From NCBI GenBank assembly GCA_050694275.1, contig JBOGXF010000130.1, positions 1 through 57,166 of the forward strand: a DNA stretch of 57,166 nt, read 5' to 3'. Position 1 is the first letter of the stretch; every line of letters begins with the position of its first letter. The notes beneath the pieces are model-generated. The model did not search any database, was not told the DNA's origin, and was given only the letters and a program-made list of their open reading frames with translations. Positions 47,591-56,370 of the stretch are shown here, in pieces. The stretch comes from JBOGXF01 sp050694275 (lineage in GTDB: Bacteria; Actinomycetota; CADDZG01; WHSQ01). The translations under genes were made by a program, and so were the position numbers.

Positions 47591-48820
47591 ATGCCCGAGC
47601 TCCGACCCTTCCACGGAATCCGCTACGCCTCCTCGGCCGAGATGAAGGACCTCATCTGCCCGCCGTACGACGTCATCTCCGCCGACGAACAGGCCCGCCT
47701 ACACGACCGGCACCCGCACAACGCGGTTCGTCTGGAACTCGCGCGCAGCGGAGCCGGGGCCGAGAAGTATAGAGACGTCGCCTCCACCTTTGAGGCGTGG
47801 CTCGACGAGGCTGTTCTCTCAGCCGACGAGGAGGAGTGCCTCTACGTCTACCGTCAGGATTTCGTCTCGCCCACGGGCAAGAGATGCCGTGTGGCCGGCG
47901 TCATCGGAGCGCTCCGCCTCGAGCCCTTTGGGGGATCGTCCGGCATCCTTCCGCACGAGCGAACCATGCCCGGCCCCATCGAGGACCGGCTCGCCCTCAT
48001 GCGCGCATGCCCGGTGAACATCTCGCCGATCTATTCGATCTACCGGGGGAACGGGGGCCTCGTCTCCTTTTACGAGTCGCTCGAGAGCCGCCCGCCCGAG
48101 ATCGAGTTCGCCGACGACGACGGCACGCGGCAGCGGTTGTGGGTGATCCGGGCTGGGGCCGAGATCGAGATGCTCACGGACGCCGTGCGAGCGGGCCCCC
48201 TGGTCGTCGCCGACGGCCACCACCGCTACGAGACTGCGCTCGCCTACCACAAAGAGAACCGAGATGCGCCCGGAGGACACGACGCGATGATGTGCTTCTG
48301 CGTGGACGCAGACGCGGAGAACCTCGTGGTGCTCCCCTACAACCGCGCGCTGCGCACCGCGATCCCGGCCGGCGATCTCAGAAGACGGGTGGAAGAGCGC
48401 TTCGCCGCCAGAACTCCCGCGGGGGACGGAACCGCCGAGCTCGATGGGTCGAAGGCCGACCATCCCTTTCTGTTCCTCTTTGCCGACGGTCCCCTGCTCG
48501 CCGAGGTCTCCGCAGATGAGGTCGCCCCGGCGTTAGGCGACCGAGCCGACGCGTGGAAACGTCTCGATGTCGTCGCCCTGCACGAGTCGATGCTGCTCGG
48601 CCTCCTCCCTGAGGGCATCGACGAGCTCAAGTTCGCCACCGACAGAAGCGAGATCGTCGATCTCGTCGCGAGTCACGGATGGACCGCGGGCATCCTTCTG
48701 CGCGCGCTCGATCCGGTGCAGGTGGTGGAGGTCGCGCGCTCGGGCGAGCGGATGCCTCAGAAGGCCTCCTACTTCTGGCCCAAGGCGGCAACCGGGATGG
48801 TCTTTCGCTCCCTACGTTAG
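47591..48820 (+). CDS. DUF1015 family protein
   Basis: A 409-residue DUF1015 protein. Family signatures are ELRPFHGIRY at the start, ICPPYDVIS, HERTMPGPIEDRL and VADGHHRYETAL. The family is ParB/sulfiredoxin-like and widespread in bacteria and archaea; some relatives have been linked to serine phosphorylation, but the role here is unknown. ATG 47591 is clear from the family N-terminus. Its stop codon is directly followed by the 160-nt inverted repeat. Confidence 0.92.
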   Translation: MPELRPFHGIRYASSAEMKDLICPPYDVISADEQARLHDRHPHNAVRLELARSGAGAEKYRDVASTFEAWLDEAVLSADEEECLYVYRQDFVSPTGKRCRVAGVIGALRLEPFGGSSGILPHERTMPGPIEDRLALMRACPVNISPIYSIYRGNGGLVSFYESLESRPPEIEFADDDGTRQRLWVIRAGAEIEMLTDAVRAGPLVVADGHHRYETALAYHKENRDAPGGHDAMMCFCVDADAENLVVLPYNRALRTAIPAGDLRRRVEERFAARTPAGDGTAELDGSKADHPFLFLFADGPLLAEVSADEVAPALGDRADAWKRLDVVALHESMLLGLLPEGIDELKFATDRSEIVDLVASHGWTAGILLRALDPVQVVEVARSGERMPQKASYFWPKAATGMVFRSLR

Positions 48821-48980
48821 TGCCCCGGCCAGTGATGTTGGCGAGGTTCTGGCGAGTGAAAAGCAAGCCTCGCAAGGCCGCAGGGAGCGTGCGTACCTGG
48901 AAGGTACGTGCGCGACCGAGAACGCCGCGAGGTGCAGTCTTTTCGCCGCCAGAAGCCGGAGGATATTGCTGGCCGGGGCA
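48821..48980. ncRNA. 160-nt rod-shaped imperfect palindrome, possible ncRNA
   Basis: TGCCCCGGCCAG (48821-48832) and CTGGCCGGGGCA (48969-48980) are perfectly complementary. Further in, TTCTGGCG with GAAAAG pairs with CTTTTC and CGCCAGAA, then CCTCGC pairs with GCGAGG, and the apex GCGTGCGTACCT pairs with AGGTACGTGCGC. All pairings nest, giving one long rod with internal loops. It starts right after the DUF1015 stop and ends 9 bp before the next stop. It could be a 6S-like RNA, a palindromic mobile element or an elaborate terminator. No Rfam family is recognised. Confidence 0.5.
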
Positions 48981-48989
48981 CCCGACGCT

Positions 48990-49532
48990 CTAGGAAATGC
49001 GGGTGGACTGGTCCTCGATCTTTTCCTCGCGCGGCTCGACGACCGGAGGACTGCACACGCGGCACGGCTCGAGTCCCTCGGCGACCGCCTGCTCGACCAG
49101 CACGGTCGCGAGATCGCTCTTGCCCTCGAGCACGCCGCAACCCGCGACGTGGTAGTGGCTCGCCGCGGCGATCACCTGCTCCCGGTTCTCGCCGCCCGCG
49201 CCGTTGGCCGAGATCTGCAGCCGGGAGAGATTCCGGCTGAGAAGCCGGGTCATCTCCTCGTACTGCTCGGTCATGAGCGTCCGCTCCGATCGCACCGTCG
49301 ACAGGAACAACAGGGTCGCCCCGGTGATGATGAGTCCGAGGCCCATAAAGCCCCCCGACAGTAGGTACGGGAGCTGACCGGTCGCGAAGTTGATGCTGGC
49401 GGCGCCGTCCCACGCCTTGCCGATGACGACGAACCCGGCGGTGATGAAGACGAGGCCGAGAATGCGCCCGAGCCTGACGCGGCGCTCGGCGTCGCCGAAG
49501 AGCGAGTACCATAGTGCCCGAAGCCTCTTCAT
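48990..49532 (-). CDS. Membrane protein with C-terminal Cys/His motif
   Basis: A 180-residue protein with two membrane helices (about residues 22-42 and 58-80) and a cytoplasmic coiled region. The C-terminal part has the pattern H-x3-C...L...A...G-x2-PC-x2-C (HYHVAGCGVLEGKSD and GLEPCRVCSP), which recurs in bacterial proteins and may bind a metal. The family has no known function that I recall. It converges on the DUF1015 gene and is divergent from the secreted protein gene. The start is ATG 49532. Confidence 0.75.
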   Translation of the reverse strand: MKRLRALWYSLFGDAERRVRLGRILGLVFITAGFVVIGKAWDGAASINFATGQLPYLLSGGFMGLGLIITGATLLFLSTVRSERTLMTEQYEEMTRLLSRNLSRLQISANGAGGENREQVIAAASHYHVAGCGVLEGKSDLATVLVEQAVAEGLEPCRVCSPPVVEPREEKIEDQSTRIS

Positions 49533-49677
49533 CGTGTCCCTCTCGCGGATATCGGGTAATAAAATACTAATAGAGAATTGCTACTCTCCGTAGCAGGAGG
49601 ATTTCGACCACGGGGGCCGAATTCCCTCCGTTGAGGGCATTCTATTTTCTGCGGCAGGCGATCCGGAGGGCAGATCG
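49533..49677. promoter_or_regulatory. Divergent regulatory region upstream of the liv genes
   Basis: An AT-rich stretch around 49556-49578 and a hairpin GCTAC-TCTCC-GTAGC at 49580-49594 followed by AGGAGG. GGAGGG (49666-49671 region) precedes the GTG at 49678. Confidence 0.4.
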
Positions 49678-50997
49678 GTGAGGCAACGCATGGGCGCGAG
49701 GCTGGCCGCGGTGCTGGCCGGGCTCACCGCCCTCTCTTTGCTTGCCTTGTCTGCCCCAGTCGGAGCGGCGCAGGACGAGCCGGCGATCAACGCCCTTGCC
49801 TTCTACTGGGAAGACGGCCACACCGAAGAGCTCGACTCGCCGACCGGCAAGGTCATCGTCGAGACCCCCAGTCCCTTCTGCCCCACGCTGCCGGGGTCGC
49901 TCGGCTCGCCCGCGCAGGAGACCTGCGCCCCGGGCCGGATTCCGGTGTGGATTCGGCAAGGCGACTATGACACCCCGTACATGCTGTCCGCGGTCGCCTT
50001 CGACCTCTCACTGATCCCGATCGGGTCGGACGTCAGCAAGTTCACCGTCACGTTCCTCGAGGACGAGCGGGGCTGCGAGGAGGACGAGTCGACCGAAACC
50101 GACCAGCGCTGTCACGAGACCGGCCCGATCAACGTCGAGGGCAAGACCCTCCAGGCCTGCCTGATCGGGGACATCTTCGGTGACGGCGAGGCCCGTCCCT
50201 ACAACGAGGTTCCGCCCCATCGGTGCAGCGGGGACGATCCCGTCGCCAAGCGCAAGGAGGTCAAGGCGGTCGACAAGGACGACTCCGACGGCGTCGATCA
50301 CATCTGGACCTTCGACCTCACCGCGTTCGCCCAAGGATGGGTCGAGGAGTTCTCGATCGTCACTGGCGTCATGATCACCGCCGAGACCCCGAAGGACTTC
50401 CAACCGAACAACCCCGACTCCTCGGACAACTGGCGAGTGGTCCTCGCCGGTCCACAGGTGAACAAGGGCGTCCGGACCAAGATCGTCTATACGCCCGGCG
50501 AGGAAGATTTCGGCGGGGAATTCGACTTCGGCGACGAGGGCGGTGGGGGCTTCACCGATACGGGAGGAGGCTTTACCACCACGACCGGCGACTCGGGCTT
50601 CGGGAGCGTCGACACCGGTGGCGGGGTGACTCCGCCCGGCGGCGATGAGGGGGCCGAGGCGCCTCCCGCCACGGAGGCCGAGCAGCCGCCCGTCGCCGCA
50701 GAGCCCACGAGCGCGACCGAGCCGCTCCCCGGCTACGTCTGGCTCGGGATCCTCGCGGGGCTAGTGGGGTTCTCTCTCGTCCGCTCGGTCGTGCTCGAAT
50801 CCGCCGCCGGCATGCGCCCCAACGGGGTGCTCGCTCAGATCCGCAGCATCAACACGGCGCGGCGCGGCGCGCCGGTCGCGGCCACCGCAGGCACTTCCGG
50901 CGGCGCCCTCGTCGCCCTCCGGAACATCGCCTCCTCTGTCGCCAACCGAGTTTCCGCTGTCCCGTCGACCATCAGGTCTCACCTGGGGAGGAAGTGA
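49678..50997 (+). CDS. Secreted, membrane-anchored protein with Gly-rich spacer
   Basis: A 439-residue exported protein. It has a signal peptide (about residues 1-31, ending VGAAQ), an extracytoplasmic domain with cysteines (about 35-275), a low-complexity glycine, threonine and proline spacer (about 280-345), and a membrane helix near residues 350-372 (YVWLGILAGLVGFSLV) with a basic tail. GTG 49678 has GGAGGG 8 nt upstream. It ends 4 bp before the livK start, so it is probably in the transporter operon. No family is recognised; a surface receptor or adhesin-like helper is possible. Confidence 0.78.
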   Translation: MRQRMGARLAAVLAGLTALSLLALSAPVGAAQDEPAINALAFYWEDGHTEELDSPTGKVIVETPSPFCPTLPGSLGSPAQETCAPGRIPVWIRQGDYDTPYMLSAVAFDLSLIPIGSDVSKFTVTFLEDERGCEEDESTETDQRCHETGPINVEGKTLQACLIGDIFGDGEARPYNEVPPHRCSGDDPVAKRKEVKAVDKDDSDGVDHIWTFDLTAFAQGWVEEFSIVTGVMITAETPKDFQPNNPDSSDNWRVVLAGPQVNKGVRTKIVYTPGEEDFGGEFDFGDEGGGGFTDTGGGFTTTTGDSGFGSVDTGGGVTPPGGDEGAEAPPATEAEQPPVAAEPTSATEPLPGYVWLGILAGLVGFSLVRSVVLESAAGMRPNGVLAQIRSINTARRGAPVAATAGTSGGALVALRNIASSVANRVSAVPSTIRSHLGRK

Positions 50998-51001
50998 CGC
51001 A

Positions 51002-52465
51002 GTGAGCCATCGGACTCGATCCGTTGGGATCGCCCTCGTAGCTCTGCTCGCTCTCGTTGCCGCGGCCTGCGGCCAGAAGCCCGGAGTGTCGGAACAAGCC
51101 GCCCCGGCGGGGGCGTTCGGCGCGGCGCCCGTGACCGACGCGGAAGGCAACATCATCGACCCGACCACCGGCGAAGTCATCGGCACGACCGACGATCTCA
51201 CCGGCACCAGCGCCGGCCCTGGTGGGTCGACGACCGTGGGAGGAGCCACGTCGACCGGCGGCCCCGCCGGCTCAACTGAGGGCGGCCAGGCCGCCACCGA
51301 TGCCTCTGGGGCGCCCGCGGGCGGCGACGCGACCGGAGTCACCAACACGACGATCAAGATCGGCACCCACGCTCCGCTGACCGGTGCCGCCCCGGTCCCG
51401 TCCGACGCGGTGGACAAGGGCAAGGATCTCTACTTCAGGTGGCTCGATCACAACAACAAGGACATCTTCGGCCGCCTCGTCGAGGTGCTCATCAAGAACG
51501 ATCAATACAACCCGTCGTCTGCGGTCGCGATCTGCAAGGAGATGGTCCAGAAGGACCGGGTCTTCTTGCTCTCCGGCGCGGCGGGAACCGACCAGATCCA
51601 GGCCTGCGCCCGCTACGCGGCCTCGGTCGGGGTTCCCTATATCTCCGCCGGCGTCACCATGGCGGGATTGACGAACCTTCCCCAGTACTTCGCGACCTCG
51701 ATGAGCTACCACGACCAGGGTCCGTACATGGCCGACTACCTCACGAGCAAGCTCGGGGCCCGCGGCGAGAAGAACGGGGTCATCATCTACCAGACCGCGT
51801 CCTTCGCCGACGCCCGCCAGGGTTTCCTCGACGGCATGAAGCGTTACGGCGCCAGGGTCCACTACGACCGCCAGGTCCCGAAGTCGGCCGGCGTCAGCGA
51901 GGCGCGCACCGTCGTCCAGGAGCTCAGCTCCGCGGGGATCGAGAACGTCTACGTCGATGTCGCCCCGGTGTGGTTCCTGCAGGTCCTGAGCGAGGCCGGG
52001 CGCCAGGGTTACAACCCGCAGTGGGTGGGCCCGGGGATCACGATGACCTTCGACACGGTCGCCAACATCGGCTGCCGCAACTCGAGCGGGTTCGACGGCG
52101 CCAAGTTCTTCTCGCCGTTCCCGGCCTACTCCGAGACCAACCGCTACGATCCCAATTTCCGTAAGGCGCTCACCACCCTCACCAACGAGGACGAGGCCGA
52201 CAGTGATCGGGACAACGACTTCATCTGGCTCGGATGGTATGCGAACAGGGTCTTCGCCGACATGCTGGACGTCGTCGGGCGCAACCTCACGCGCGAACGA
52301 TTCGTGTACTTCGTGCAGCGCGCCAAGAACCTCAAGAACGGGATCGGCCCGACGCTGAACTACACCCCCGGGGATCCCTTCGGCGCGGACACGGTGCACG
52401 TCAGCGAGGTGTCCTGCAACGACGGCCGCTGGCACACGATCCAGTCGTTCGTGAAGGACTTCTAG
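51002..52465 (+). CDS. livK: Branched-chain amino acid ABC transporter substrate-binding lipoprotein
   Basis: A 487-residue LivK-type lipoprotein. The lipobox is LVAAAC near residue 23. A linker of about 90 residues rich in glycine, threonine, serine and alanine follows, then the two-lobed binding domain starting TTIKIGTHAPLTGAA. The ligand could be an amino acid, urea or amide; family members vary. The linker is unusually long and may span a thick cell wall. GTG 51002 has GGGGAGG about 10 nt upstream. Confidence 0.92.
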   Translation: MSHRTRSVGIALVALLALVAAACGQKPGVSEQAAPAGAFGAAPVTDAEGNIIDPTTGEVIGTTDDLTGTSAGPGGSTTVGGATSTGGPAGSTEGGQAATDASGAPAGGDATGVTNTTIKIGTHAPLTGAAPVPSDAVDKGKDLYFRWLDHNNKDIFGRLVEVLIKNDQYNPSSAVAICKEMVQKDRVFLLSGAAGTDQIQACARYAASVGVPYISAGVTMAGLTNLPQYFATSMSYHDQGPYMADYLTSKLGARGEKNGVIIYQTASFADARQGFLDGMKRYGARVHYDRQVPKSAGVSEARTVVQELSSAGIENVYVDVAPVWFLQVLSEAGRQGYNPQWVGPGITMTFDTVANIGCRNSSGFDGAKFFSPFPAYSETNRYDPNFRKALTTLTNEDEADSDRDNDFIWLGWYANRVFADMLDVVGRNLTRERFVYFVQRAKNLKNGIGPTLNYTPGDPFGADTVHVSEVSCNDGRWHTIQSFVKDF

Positions 52466-52519
52466 GGCCGCGCGCCTAATAGGGTCTCATGGGAAAAGTT
52501 GGGATAACCTCGGCCTGAG

Positions 52520-53530
52520 ATGAGGACTGCGATCGTTTCGGCGGCGATCGCCGCCATCGTGGCAGTGATTCTGTTCCTCGGCGCGGGCGATCCCCAGGGA
52601 CCCAACGCGTTCATCGTCATCGGAGTCGCGACCGGATCGATCTACGGTCTCGTCGCCCTCGGGCTCGTCCTCGTCTACAAGGGCAGCCGCGTGTTCAACT
52701 TCGCGCAGGGAGAGTTCGGAACGCTCGCCGCGTTCATCACTTACGTCCTCATCGAGCAGGTGCGGTCGGTCGAGATCCCCTACGGAATCGCCGCCGGCGT
52801 CGCGATCGTCGCGGTCGTGGCGATCGGTCTTCTGATGGAGCGGTTGATCGTGCGACCACTGATGAGCGCGCCGCGCATTACGTTACTCGTGGCGACGATC
52901 GCGTTCTCACTGTTCGCGATCGGGATCCAGATCCTGCTCTTCTTGCCCGAAGCTAAAGATCTCGTCCCGTTGATCCAACCGATCGACGCGCAGGGCAACC
53001 CCGTCGGGCCGACGATCTTCAACTATCAGTTGGATCCCCAGAGCATGCTCATCATCGGGCTGCTGATCGCGATGGCGGTCGGGCTCGGGTACTTCTTCGC
53101 CAAGACCGACCTCGGCCTCGCCGTGCTCGCCACGAGCCAGGACGCATTCGCAACACGAGTCGTGGGTATCGGGGTCGAGCGGATGTCGCGCTTCATCTGG
53201 GGTTCGGCGGCATTCCTCGGAGCGGTCGCCGGCATCCTCTTCGTCCCCCTCGCCGGCGCCCTCGCCCCGGGATCGGTCACCAGCGGCGTTTTGATCCCGG
53301 GATTCACGGCCGCGGTGATCGGCGGCATGACGAGTCTTCCCGGCGCGTTTGTCGGCGGGATCGTCGTCGGGATCATTCAGCAGCTCGGCCTGTGGGCCTC
53401 CGGGCACTACTCAATCGGAGGAGACCTCCTCCAGCTGATCGTTCCCGGCTTCTCGAACATCGCCATATTCGTCGCCCTACTCATCGTGCTCCTCGTGAGG
53501 CCACAGGGGCTGCTGGGGAGTGAGGCGTGA
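52520..53530 (+). CDS. livH: Branched-chain amino acid ABC transporter permease LivH
   Basis: A 336-residue permease with eight or more helices. Typical segments are GSIYGLVALGLVLVYKGSRVFNFAQGEFG near the N-terminus and the C-terminal GMTSLPGAFVGGIVVG coupling region. It is 54 bp after livK, and its stop overlaps the livM start (TGATG). Confidence 0.94.
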   Translation: MRTAIVSAAIAAIVAVILFLGAGDPQGPNAFIVIGVATGSIYGLVALGLVLVYKGSRVFNFAQGEFGTLAAFITYVLIEQVRSVEIPYGIAAGVAIVAVVAIGLLMERLIVRPLMSAPRITLLVATIAFSLFAIGIQILLFLPEAKDLVPLIQPIDAQGNPVGPTIFNYQLDPQSMLIIGLLIAMAVGLGYFFAKTDLGLAVLATSQDAFATRVVGIGVERMSRFIWGSAAFLGAVAGILFVPLAGALAPGSVTSGVLIPGFTAAVIGGMTSLPGAFVGGIVVGIIQQLGLWASGHYSIGGDLLQLIVPGFSNIAIFVALLIVLLVRPQGLLGSEA

Positions 53531-54861
53531 TGGCAACCACGACTCCCGCGCTCGAAGCTCCCGCCCGCATCCATGTGGGCGAGCGGTGGCACCCCAGCGT
53601 CCGGGGCTGGGCGGCGCGCATCGCGGTGCTCGTCGCTGTCTTGGGGGGGATCCTGTGGATCACCGCGGTCGTGCCGCAGTTCGTGGCGTTCGCCATCTCG
53701 CTCGCGGCGATCTTCGCCATCATCGGCCTCTCGCTGAACGTGGTCATGGGCTACGTCGGCCAGGTGTCCCTCGGCCACCACGGCTTTTTCGGCATCGCCG
53801 CGTTCCTCGCGGCGTACTACGTCACCGAGCAGGCGGGGTGCGTGAATGAATGCAGCCTCACCGCGTTCGGGACCGCGATGGTGATAGCCGTTCTCTCCGG
53901 CGCCCTCGGGGCGGGGCTGCTCGGCCTCGTTGCGCTCCGGATCCGGGGTCTCTACCTCGCCCTGATCACCCTCGCGTACGGCTTCATGGCCGAGACCGCG
54001 ATTTTCGAGATCCCCGCGCTGACTCAGGGCGGGGCCGGGATGCCCGCTCCTCGCCCGGAAGGCTTCACGAGCGACCGGATGTTCGCATACCTCTGTTTCT
54101 TCTTCCTCGCCATCGCGCTGTTCATCGACTGGCGCCTCGTGCGGTCCAAGGTCGGGCGCGCGATCATCTCGGTTAAGAACTCGGAACCGGTCGCTGCGTC
54201 GTATGGGATCAACGTCACTGCGTACAAGGTCATGGCGTTCGTCATCTCGGGGATCTTTGCCGGCCTTGCCGGGGCCCTGTTCGCCTTTCGCACCACGAAC
54301 GTCGTCTCGAACGACTTCAACTTCGCGATCGCGCTGCTGTGGGTGCTCATGGTCGTGGTCGGCGGGCTCGGGAACCGAACCGGCGTGGTGATCGGCTCCA
54401 CCTTCTTTGCGATGTTCCCGTTCCTCATGTCCCAGTGGAGTGCCGCCGAGCACTTCTTCCGAGACACCCTCCCGAACCGCACGTTCGAGCACTTCACCCT
54501 CGTCATCGGAGCCCTGCTGGCGATGTTCACGATCGTCAGCTTCCAGGGCGGCATCGCCGAGCAGATCTCGCCGATTACCCGCTGGCTCCGCGGCCAGCGG
54601 TTTTCCCTTCACCCCGGCGGCGGTCATCACAAGGAGCCAAAGCAGAGCCTCATGCAGCGCCTCGGCCTTCACAAAGAAGGCGCCGCGGGTCCCCCCGTGG
54701 TCTCCGAGGAACAGGGCGTATCGACCGCCTCGTCCGACGGCGCCAGAGCCGGCGGCACCGTAACCGTGATCACCGAGCGTGGTGAAAAGATCGTCAAGGG
54801 GCAATGGACCGGGCCCGGCAAGTTTGCCGATCTGTCTTTCGACAAGGAGAGTAAAGACTGA
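53530..54861 (+). CDS. livM: Branched-chain amino acid ABC transporter permease LivM with cytoplasmic tail
   Basis: A 443-residue permease. The core has LSLNVVMGYVGQVSLGHHGFFG and LRGLYLALITLAYGF-type segments and VVVGGLGNRTGVVIG near the C-terminal end. About 90 extra residues follow the last helix, charged and probably cytoplasmic. ATG 53530 overlaps the livH stop; GTG 53527 is also possible. Its stop overlaps the livG start. Confidence 0.92.
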   Translation: MATTTPALEAPARIHVGERWHPSVRGWAARIAVLVAVLGGILWITAVVPQFVAFAISLAAIFAIIGLSLNVVMGYVGQVSLGHHGFFGIAAFLAAYYVTEQAGCVNECSLTAFGTAMVIAVLSGALGAGLLGLVALRIRGLYLALITLAYGFMAETAIFEIPALTQGGAGMPAPRPEGFTSDRMFAYLCFFFLAIALFIDWRLVRSKVGRAIISVKNSEPVAASYGINVTAYKVMAFVISGIFAGLAGALFAFRTTNVVSNDFNFAIALLWVLMVVVGGLGNRTGVVIGSTFFAMFPFLMSQWSAAEHFFRDTLPNRTFEHFTLVIGALLAMFTIVSFQGGIAEQISPITRWLRGQRFSLHPGGGHHKEPKQSLMQRLGLHKEGAAGPPVVSEEQGVSTASSDGARAGGTVTVITERGEKIVKGQWTGPGKFADLSFDKESKD

Positions 54862-55673
54862 TGGCGTCGGTGCTCGAGGTCCGGGACATGGGCATCCGTT
54901 TCGGTGGTCTGGTCGCGCTCGAGGACGTGAACATCGATGTCCCCGAGTGGGAGATCGTCGGCCTCATCGGCCCGAACGGCGCCGGCAAGACGACGCTGTT
55001 CAACTGCATCATGGCCCTGTATCAGCCCAACACCGGCACGGTCACCTACCGGGAACAGGACATCTCGCTCCTCCCGACACACCGGCGTGTCTCCAAGGGA
55101 ATCGGTCGCACGTTCCAAAACATCGGCCTGGTCCGAGAGCTCACCGTGCTCGAGAATTGCATGGTCGCCCAGCACTCCAGGATCGGCTACGGGGCCTGGG
55201 GGGCGCTGGTCGGGGCCTTCCGTTCGTTCGCAGAGGAACGCACTCTGCGCGCCAACGCGCTCGATGTGCTCGACTTCTTCGACCTCGCCCACCTCGCCGA
55301 CTCCAAGCTTGCCGGCCTTCCGTACGGCACGCTCAAGCTCATCGAGATCGCCACGGTCATGGCAACCGATCCGGATCTCGTGCTGCTCGACGAGCCGACC
55401 TCCGGGATGGGGCCCGACGAGGCCCACGACTTCGGCGAGCGACTCCTGAGCCTGCGCAAGCAGCTCAACCTCACCGTCCTCATGATCGAGCACCATGTCC
55501 CCCTCGTAGTGCAGGCGTGCGACTACGTCTACTGTCTCAACTTCGGCAGGATCCTCACCCAGGGCCGCCCCGACGAGGTCAAGAGCCATCCCGACGTGAT
55601 CGCCGCGTACCTCGGCGGCGAAGCGATCGAGGAGGCGCACACCGAGGAGGAGGTCATCGATGCCCCTGCTTGA
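54861..55673 (+). CDS. livG: Branched-chain amino acid ABC transporter ATPase LivG
   Basis: A 270-residue ABC ATPase. Walker A is GPNGAGKTTLFN near residue 40, the Q-loop is GRTFQNIGLV, the signature is degenerate (LAGLPYGTLKLIEIA rather than LSGGQ), Walker B is LVLLDEPTSGMGP. The YGT-signature variation is common in LivG. It overlaps livF by 14 bp. Confidence 0.94.
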   Translation: MASVLEVRDMGIRFGGLVALEDVNIDVPEWEIVGLIGPNGAGKTTLFNCIMALYQPNTGTVTYREQDISLLPTHRRVSKGIGRTFQNIGLVRELTVLENCMVAQHSRIGYGAWGALVGAFRSFAEERTLRANALDVLDFFDLAHLADSKLAGLPYGTLKLIEIATVMATDPDLVLLDEPTSGMGPDEAHDFGERLLSLRKQLNLTVLMIEHHVPLVVQACDYVYCLNFGRILTQGRPDEVKSHPDVIAAYLGGEAIEEAHTEEEVIDAPA

Positions 55674-56370
55674 GGTGCGCGACCTGCGCACCGGCTACGG
55701 CTCGCTGCCGGTCCTGGGCGGCATCTCGTTCGACATCCAGCAGGGCGAGATCTCCGCGCTCCTCGGGCTCAACGGTGCGGGAAAGACCACCACCGTCCTC
55801 ACCCTCGCCGGCATGCACCAGCCCTGGAGCGGCACCATTACCTTCGACAACAAGGACGTTACGAAAGGCGACCCCCGGACGCTGGTGGGCGAAGGGATCG
55901 TGCTCGTGCCCGAGGGTCGCCACGTGTTCCCACAACTCACGGTGGCGCAGAACCTTCGGCTGGGAGCCTGGCCCTACAAGAAGGACAGGAGCAGGACGCG
56001 CGAGATCGTCGAGCAGGCGGTCGAGTATTTCCCGAGGCTGCGCGAGCGGTGGACGCAGCTTGCCGGAACCCTCTCCGGCGGAGAGCAGCAGATGCTCGCG
56101 ATCGCCCGCGGTCTGATGGGCCGGCCCCGGATGCTACTTATCGACGAGGCTTCTCTCGGGTTGTCGCCCAAGCTCACCGAAACGGTGTTCGAGGTCATCC
56201 ACCGCATCAACGAAGACGGAACCACCGTCCTCGCGGTCGAGCAGAATGCCGGCATCCTCGAGATCGCAGACCGAGCCTTCGTGATGGAGAAGGGCACGCT
56301 CGTGTACCAGGGATCCGGCGAGGAAATTCTCGACAACACGAAGGTGCGCGAGGCCTATCTGGGCGTTTGA
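55660..56370 (+). CDS. livF: Branched-chain amino acid ABC transporter ATPase LivF
   Basis: A 236-residue ABC ATPase. Walker A is GLNGAGKTTTVL, the signature TLSGGEQQMLAIARGL is canonical, Walker B is MLLIDEASLGLSP, and the H-loop position holds glutamine-like AVEQNAG, as usual in LivF. It is the last gene of the operon; its 3' end overlaps the convergent NAD-binding gene by 16 bp. Confidence 0.95.
   Translation: MPLLEVRDLRTGYGSLPVLGGISFDIQQGEISALLGLNGAGKTTTVLTLAGMHQPWSGTITFDNKDVTKGDPRTLVGEGIVLVPEGRHVFPQLTVAQNLRLGAWPYKKDRSRTREIVEQAVEYFPRLRERWTQLAGTLSGGEQQMLAIARGLMGRPRMLLIDEASLGLSPKLTETVFEVIHRINEDGTTVLAVEQNAGILEIADRAFVMEKGTLVYQGSGEEILDNTKVREAYLGV

Noticed and set aside
53407..54804. A 465-codon minus-strand frame across livM
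   Set aside because: Antisense shadow of the permease genes; repetitive acidic and basic composition without motifs.
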